From contig NC_060019.1 in NCBI RefSeq assembly GCF_021134715.1, forward strand, positions 5,952,001 through 6,016,000: 64,000 bases of DNA, given 5' to 3'. Below are positions 58,910 to 64,000 of the stretch, one piece after another (position 1 is the stretch's first letter; each line of letters starts with the position of its first letter). The notes below the pieces were generated by a model that was not told where the DNA came from, ran no database searches, and saw only the letters and a list, made by a program, of their open reading frames with translations. Source of the stretch: Daphnia pulex. Lineage: Eukaryota; Arthropoda; Branchiopoda; Diplostraca; Daphniidae. The translations under genes and the position numbers were made by a program.

Positions 58910-61291
58910 ATGGCATGGAATTTCAAAAATGAGGAAGAGGTGAAACAATTCTCTGATAAGTTGGGAAACGACTATAGGTTTGGATGTTTCAACGAAAAGA
59001 AACCTGAAGGTGAGATCGGTATTTGTGACCAATGTTACCGGTAAAATCTATTGCACTCCGGAGTCCGGAGCGCTCTAGTGTCAAAAGTGGCTATTGCACT
59101 CCGGAGTCCGGAGTCCTCTAGCGTCAAAAATGGCTATTGCACTCCGGAAAGGAAACATGTAGTACTTTCATTTGGCGGCGAATGGCATTCTGTTTCTGTG
59201 TTTTGAAATTTGAATGGTTTTTATTTGAATTCAAAATAAATAACAATCAAATATATTTGAATTTCACTAATAAATACAGATAGTCGGATAATGATAGTAG
59301 TAAGATGGAACTTATATTTAGTTATTGTTAACTTAGCTAGAGTACTATGTCCAACATTGAATCAGTACCTTAAAATTCAAATTGTAAATATAGTTAAGTG
59401 TCTTGCAACAGGAATAAAGGAGAATTTATAAAACATATCAATTCAGGGTGATATTTCTTGTTAACATTTTTAACTTCTTGCTCTATTTGCTAAGGTGTTA
59501 CCACAATTCCTACTCACACAAAATTCTTCATAAGCCTCGATATCAATATCACCAAAAGGATTGGAAATCAGGTATTTCTGTATTTCATTGCAGTTTATAT
59601 TACACAGAGATCATTATATTCAAAGTAAGGATTTAGACAGGTTGTTAAACACGCTATAAACACACGACATAGTGAGTCACCCTCTGACACCCCCATACTT
59701 GCCTGAAGGTCGAGCCGGAATTCTCAGAACGGGGCTTCGAGGGGTTCTTTGTGACCTTGAAACGCATTGACCAGCAACTCACTATTTCTGCTGATTGACA
59801 CGTAACGTGTGATTCAGCTGATTTCACGCTATAAACCATGCAATGTCCGTGTCCCTTATTCCAATAAACTAACAGCTAGACACGTCTTTCATATCTTGAA
59901 ACAAAACAATACATAACTAAGTTAACATGCAGTTTCCTTTATTATAGTGAGAATATCAAAAGACATTTTAACTGAATTGTGAGTGCGAAAAAATACTTGG
60001 TATTTTCGTGTTCAGTTTCACTCGGTGCTTTGTCATCACATGAATGAACTGACAATGAAAAAGTAATTGATTTAAGAGGGGAAAGAATTGGCACATATGG
60101 CGGCGTCAATCAAAGATCCTTTAAGAGCGGAATATGGAAGCGCCTCGTCCTTTGATGATGGGTTGCTTTGGGTTCAAACGCCGAGGAGAATAGAGCAAGA
60201 AGTTGAAATGTTTATCAAGAAACATCACCCTGAATTGATATGTTTATACATTCTACTTTATTCCTGTTTATTTGCAATTTGAATCTAAGGTACTGATTCA
60301 ATGGTGGACTCTCCGACTCTAGCTAAGTTAACAATACTAAGTCCCATCTTTTATACTGGCTAATGGCTATTTGTGTTTATTAATGAAATTCAAATATATT
60401 TGATTGTTATAAATATATTGCAAATTTATTTCTTACCCTTAATTTAATTTTTAATGAATTCAAAACCAGTAAAAACACAGAATCAGTCGTTATTTGCCAT
60501 TCGTCGCCATAAATGACTTCATATTTGACTTCATATTTCCTTTCCGGAGTGCAATAGCCACTTTTGACGCTAGAGGACTCCGGACTCCGGAGTGCAATAG
60601 CCACTTTTGACACTAGAGCGCTCCGGACTCCGGAGTGCAATAGGCGTGACCAATGTTACCACGTTCACACACTTAATGGTTTGTTTGTTTGTTTGATGCA
60701 GTATGCCATCTTCTAGGAGATTTCATGGAAGGCTTCAAAAGGGATTTGAAAAAAGCCGCTATTATATATCGATCCACTTGTGATGACTACAGTTTCAGCC
60801 ACAGCTGTCATAAATATGCTACCTATTCATTGACTGGTAAAGGTAGTCCACCCGACTACCTGAAAGCATTTGAATACTTTAAGAAAGGCTGTCATTTGGA
60901 AGATTCAGGCTCCTGCTTTTTTGCTGGCCTTATGTGTATGTATGACAATGAAAACACTAAAATTAAACAAGATTATCTTCAAGGAATGGGATTTCTGAAT
61001 CAGTCCTGTGACAAAGGAAACCACAACAGCTGTCACTATATCAGTGGGATATATTTTTTCGGGGTTCCTGATGTTTTGAAGAAAAATATGGCCACAGCAT
61101 ATGACTACAGCAACAAGGCTTGTGAACTTGGAAATATATATGCTTGTGCAAATATAAGCAGAATGTACAAAAAAGGTGATGGAGTTGAGAAGAATCCTGA
61201 ATTAGCAAATGTATATAAGAAAAAAGTCATTGTTATGGGAAAGGAACTGAAAGATCAATTTAAACCCGTTGAACTGGAAAGGGAAGCCTGA
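58910..61291 (+). CDS. COA7: COA7 (Sel1-repeat) protein, copy 1
   Basis: Exon 1 at 58,910-59,009 (MAWNFKNEEEVKQF, ending EKKPE) and exon 2 at 60,702-61,291 give 229 residues, close to human COA7 (231). Exon 2 holds Sel1-like repeats: [62 protein letters not shown] and [20 protein letters not shown]. Regularly spaced cysteine pairs are typical of this intermembrane-space protein, which helps assemble cytochrome c oxidase. The 1,692-bp intron contains a complete foldback element; copy 2 has a 66-bp intron at the same place. The reading frame is intact. Confidence 0.9.
59025..60660. mobile_element. Foldback element with tandem-repeat inverted ends in the COA7 copy 1 intron
   Basis: A 15-bp direct duplication GTGACCAATGTTACC flanks it (59,025-59,039 and 60,646-60,660). 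The inverted ends start CTATTGCACTCCGGAGTCCG at 59,048 and end at 60,643. Each end has two and a half tandem copies of an approximately 53-bp unit (GCACTCCGGAGTCCGGAG..., then CTCTAG, GTCAAAA). The inversion continues inward, weaker, through CAAATATATTTGAATTT and TTGTTAACTTAGCTAGAG, to about 59,395 and 60,278. The arms are thus about 350 bp. The middle holds a short ORF at 60,097. Confidence 0.85.
60097..60282 (+). CDS. Short ORF inside the foldback element, origin unknown
   Basis: From ATG 60,097 the frame encodes MAASIKDPLRAEYGSASSF, then WVQTPRRIEQEVEMF and IKKHHPEL before entering the right arm. Its composition is that of an ordinary soluble protein. I do not recognise it. It may be a captured first exon. 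No transposase is present. Confidence 0.3.
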   Translation: MAASIKDPLRAEYGSASSFDDGLLWVQTPRRIEQEVEMFIKKHHPELICLYILLYSCLFAI

Positions 61292-61335
61292 GACTGAGAG
61301 TCTGAGACGTCGAGACTCGAGACTCGAGAGTTTAG
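61287..61335. repeat. GAGACT/GAGACTCGAGA simple repeat
   Basis: Just after the COA7 copy 1 stop: imperfect repeats of GAGACTGAGA and GAGACTCGAGA. Absent after copy 2. Confidence 0.6.
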
Positions 61336-61635
61336 TTTGAATTGTGTTTTTTAATATTTTGAAAAAGAAATGTGATTTTTGAATAAAAATTTAATTAAAT
61401 ACTTTTGTTTCTACTTCTTCTTAATTATGCCTTCTTAGATTAAATTATTATTTTTTTTTTATCTCCTTCCAAATTACAACGAAACATGGAAATCTCTTCA
61501 TAGATGGAGTCTGTGAGCCTTGCAGACGAAAACGAAAAATCAACTTTCAAAGTAACCAATGATGTAACATTCTAACAAAGTTTAAATCTTAATTCCATTT
61601 GTATTAATTCAGAAGAAAATATTTACATTTCCGTC

Positions 61636-62391
61636 ATGGCGTGGGATCTAAAAACTGATGAAGAGGTGAAACAGTACTTGGACAATTTAGGAACTGAGTA
61701 CAGGTTTGGATGTTTGAGCGAAAAGAAACCGGAAGGTAAGTGCCGGTATTCGTGACCAAAATCACGTTTAAAGTAATGACGTAATGATTTGTATGTTGCA
61801 GTATGTCACCTTCTGGGAGATTTCATGGAAAGCATCAAAAAAGATTTCAACAAAGCAGCTTCATTGTACAGATCTACATGTGATGACTACCAATTCAGCC
61901 GCAGCTGCCATAAATTTGCTTCTTATGCTTTAACTGGTAAAGGTGGTCCTGCAGACCCATCAAAAGCATTTGATTACTTTAAGAAAGGGTGCAATTTTGG
62001 AGATGCAGATTCTTGTCTGTATGCTGGCCTTATGTGTACAGCCAACAATGAAAAAATTAAAGTTAAACTAGATTACCCACAAGGAATGGGATTTCTGAAC
62101 CAGTCGTGTGAGAAGGGGAACCACAATGGCTGCTACTATCTTAGTGGCATGTATTTGACTGGTGTACCTGAAGTTTTAGAAAAAAACATGACCTCTGCCT
62201 TCAATTACAGCATAAAGGCTTGTGATCTTGGTAATATATATGCTTGTGCCAATGTTAGCAGAATGTACACTAAAGGTGATGGAGTAGAGCCGAATGCTGA
62301 AATTGCATTACAATTTAAGAAAAAGGTTTTTGAAATGGAAAAAGAGCTGAGAGGTCAGTTTAAACCTATTGAAATGGAAAGAGGAGCCTAA
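61636..62391 (+). CDS. COA7: COA7 (Sel1-repeat) protein, copy 2
   Basis: Exons 61,636-61,735 ([15 protein letters not shown], ending EKKPE) and 61,802-62,391 give 229 residues, the same length and exon phase as copy 1 about 0.3 kb upstream. Sel1-like repeats include [51 protein letters not shown] and [20 protein letters not shown]. Both copies keep an open frame and all repeat cysteines, so both may be functional. The role is in cytochrome c oxidase assembly in the mitochondrial intermembrane space. The intron is 66 bp. Confidence 0.92.
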
Positions 62392-63139
62392 GATGTTCAA
62401 TTTGTGTTGATTGTAAAAAAATAATAATAATATAGTTTAACGAAATGTATTCGTACTCGTCCTGAACATTACTATTAAATTACTTTTAAAAACCCGAGGA
62501 AATAATCAATAACGTAACTAGAAAAAAGAAATAAAAAATTTTTTTATGAAGTCTCCGATCTTTTTGGTAAATTGCGATGGCCCAATAATGGTATTATGCA
62601 AATACCTTGTGTACACAAAAACAGAAACACATTATCATTTTATATACGTCTCGAAATGTCAAGCTCCTGTTGTTCAGACTTCCGCAGAGTACTCCAGTTC
62701 TCGATACCACCAGTAGTTGACAAATACAAACATTGTGTATGATGGCCTACCTCCCAGCTAGCACGAGTTCTCCCAGATAGTGAACAAAACACGAACACGT
62801 CAAAAATCTCCGCACACATTTTTTCCCTCGTTTTGTGAGTGAACATATCACTCTCAGTTCACTCCCAAAATGTATACTTTTTCTTACTGCTCACAAATCC
62901 CGCACAAATACGAACAAGCTAGTTTTATAATAATTTTGACATTTTTTACGTTTAATAAAACTGAATGATAAATTTACTCAAAAACACCAACTTTTCTTCT
63001 ATGAATTGATTATGTATTGATATTCACTCAATTTTATTTTCCATGAGAAGTGGAAAAGCCACATAACGTTCACCTCCTTCTTCAGCCTCTTCACAATTAA
63101 AAACATTTGGTACAAGAAAAATTTTATGCAAAATGAATG
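62392..63139. other. Non-coding
   Basis: AT-rich. No exon recognised. Confidence 0.4.
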
Positions 63140-63771
63140 CTACTGGCCATAGTTGTAAGGTAGGAGAAAGACAATCAACATATTTGATAGACAAAATTGA
63201 ATTCGATTCAGAGCCTTTAATCCTTTCAACAAATAATTCCCAGCACTCCCGGAGAGATTTTTGTTCGTTACGAAGGTGGCCAAGAAGTTTCGTAACTCAG
63301 TAGCACCATCGACATCGTTGTCATCTACAAGGATTTCTTCAATATCAGCGTGATGGAAGTCTTGCTCGTTGACTTCATTCTTCTCAGTTGCATAGTCTGA
63401 GTCGCTGTCCGAAGAGTTGTATGTCGATGAATCACAGCTTTCTAAAGGGACACCTTCATCACTGACGACACTTTCCAAATCATATTCAGATTCTAGTCCT
63501 TCATAAAATGATTCGTGGCTTACAGTGCTCTGTCGAAGGCTATCATCCCTTTCTATTTGGTGAACGGAGAAAAACTCTACATTGTCATTGTTGGAGTCAT
63601 CATAGGATATTTCCTCTTCATCGTCACCCATAAAGCCGCTCTCTGTCATAAATTCATCCCCCAGCTCACGTTCGTTTCTTCTTCAATGGCATTTGTCAAG
63701 GTGTGCAAAAAACGATGGCGCAGTTGACGGGGTTTGACATTTTCTTTCCTCTTCTTAAACAATTTTGACAT
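63140..63771 (-). CDS. Transposon-type acidic ORF
   Basis: ATG at 63,771 begins MSKLFKKRKENVKPRQLRHR. A frame change or short intron near 63,670 leads to a Ser/Asp/Glu-rich stretch (SYDDSNNDNVEFF, SSTYNSSDSDSDYATEK) and ends with ELRNFLATFVTNKNLSGS, GNYLLKGLKALN and a stop. A basic start, acidic middle and short helical LLKxLK end is the layout of N-terminal ORFs that I associate with some invertebrate DNA transposons. It resembles the end of the interrupted gene at 16,180-18,090. Downstream parts are not seen. Confidence 0.4.
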
Positions 63772-64000
63772 GCCTACTAAAAAATGAAAGGTTAAAGAAA
63801 ACCTTGAATAACAACGGTAGACAACTATTGTAATTATTACCTCCAACAGTCCTTGTCTTTCGCAAGTTTACAGAATGTTCTGAAAGAGCCAACTTATCCA
63901 GCCTCAATTGGACTCGCAACCTCTAAATCTAAAAGCAAACAGCACGAGTATTAAATCAGGTTTACATCTATGAGGTATTGTCTCCAATTGTTTGTACCTG
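63772..64000. other. Window end, non-coding
   Basis: Upstream region of the preceding ORF. Nothing recognised. Confidence 0.3.

Overview
This is eukaryotic DNA, most likely from a branchiopod crustacean such as Daphnia. The reasons are compact genes with many 60-120 bp GT-AG introns, metazoan gene families (FOXN, NF-YB, TMEM115, COA7, bS21m, OTULIN-like, Hakai), TATA/TCAGT-type promoters, and a dense mix of hAT, P-element, MULE, BEL and gypsy remnants. The species call is inference from family content and gene style. All exon boundaries were read by eye from splice signals and reading frame.

Layout. 1-13 kb is a mosaic of broken gene pieces: a MULE transposase end at the left edge, a KMT2C/D-like pseudogene split by a tRNA-derived SINE, a degenerate BED-hAT transposon, a sushi-domain gene, a Dicer helicase fragment, a 5'-truncated Cdc20-like WD40 gene and an FHA-domain fragment placed head to head with it. 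13-38 kb is a transposon-rich tract: THAP-protein genes, a gene split by a 1.24-kb terminal-inverted-repeat element, a P-element transposase, a FLYWCH-MULE transposase followed by a RING-like ORF, a second P-element end, a BEL retroelement carrying further insertions, a minus-strand gypsy-type element, a 340-bp palindrome and a 3' fragment of Hakai.

38.5-55 kb is ordinary gene-dense euchromatin: TMEM115, a pathogen-related (SnoaL-like) protein, a small secreted arthropod protein, a FOXN1/4 fork-head factor, NF-YB and mitochondrial bS21m (divergent, sharing a promoter with two CCAAT boxes), and a long OTULIN-type protein with a membrane segment whose catalytic cysteine is glycine. 55.9-57.9 kb is a neat 1,948-bp DNA element with 78-bp terminal inverted repeats and a 7-bp target duplication. 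It carries a THAP-domain gene but no transposase that I can recognise. 58.9-62.4 kb holds a tandem duplicate of COA7, with a large foldback element in the intron of the first copy. The right edge holds another transposon-type acidic ORF.

The single-copy genes are housekeeping or developmental and show no pathway linkage beyond the NF-YB/bS21m shared promoter and the COA7 duplication. The most unusual material is the THAP cassette, the precise exon insertion at 16.7-17.9 kb, the catalytically altered OTULIN homologue, the MULE-RING arrangement and the foldback element with an internal ORF.
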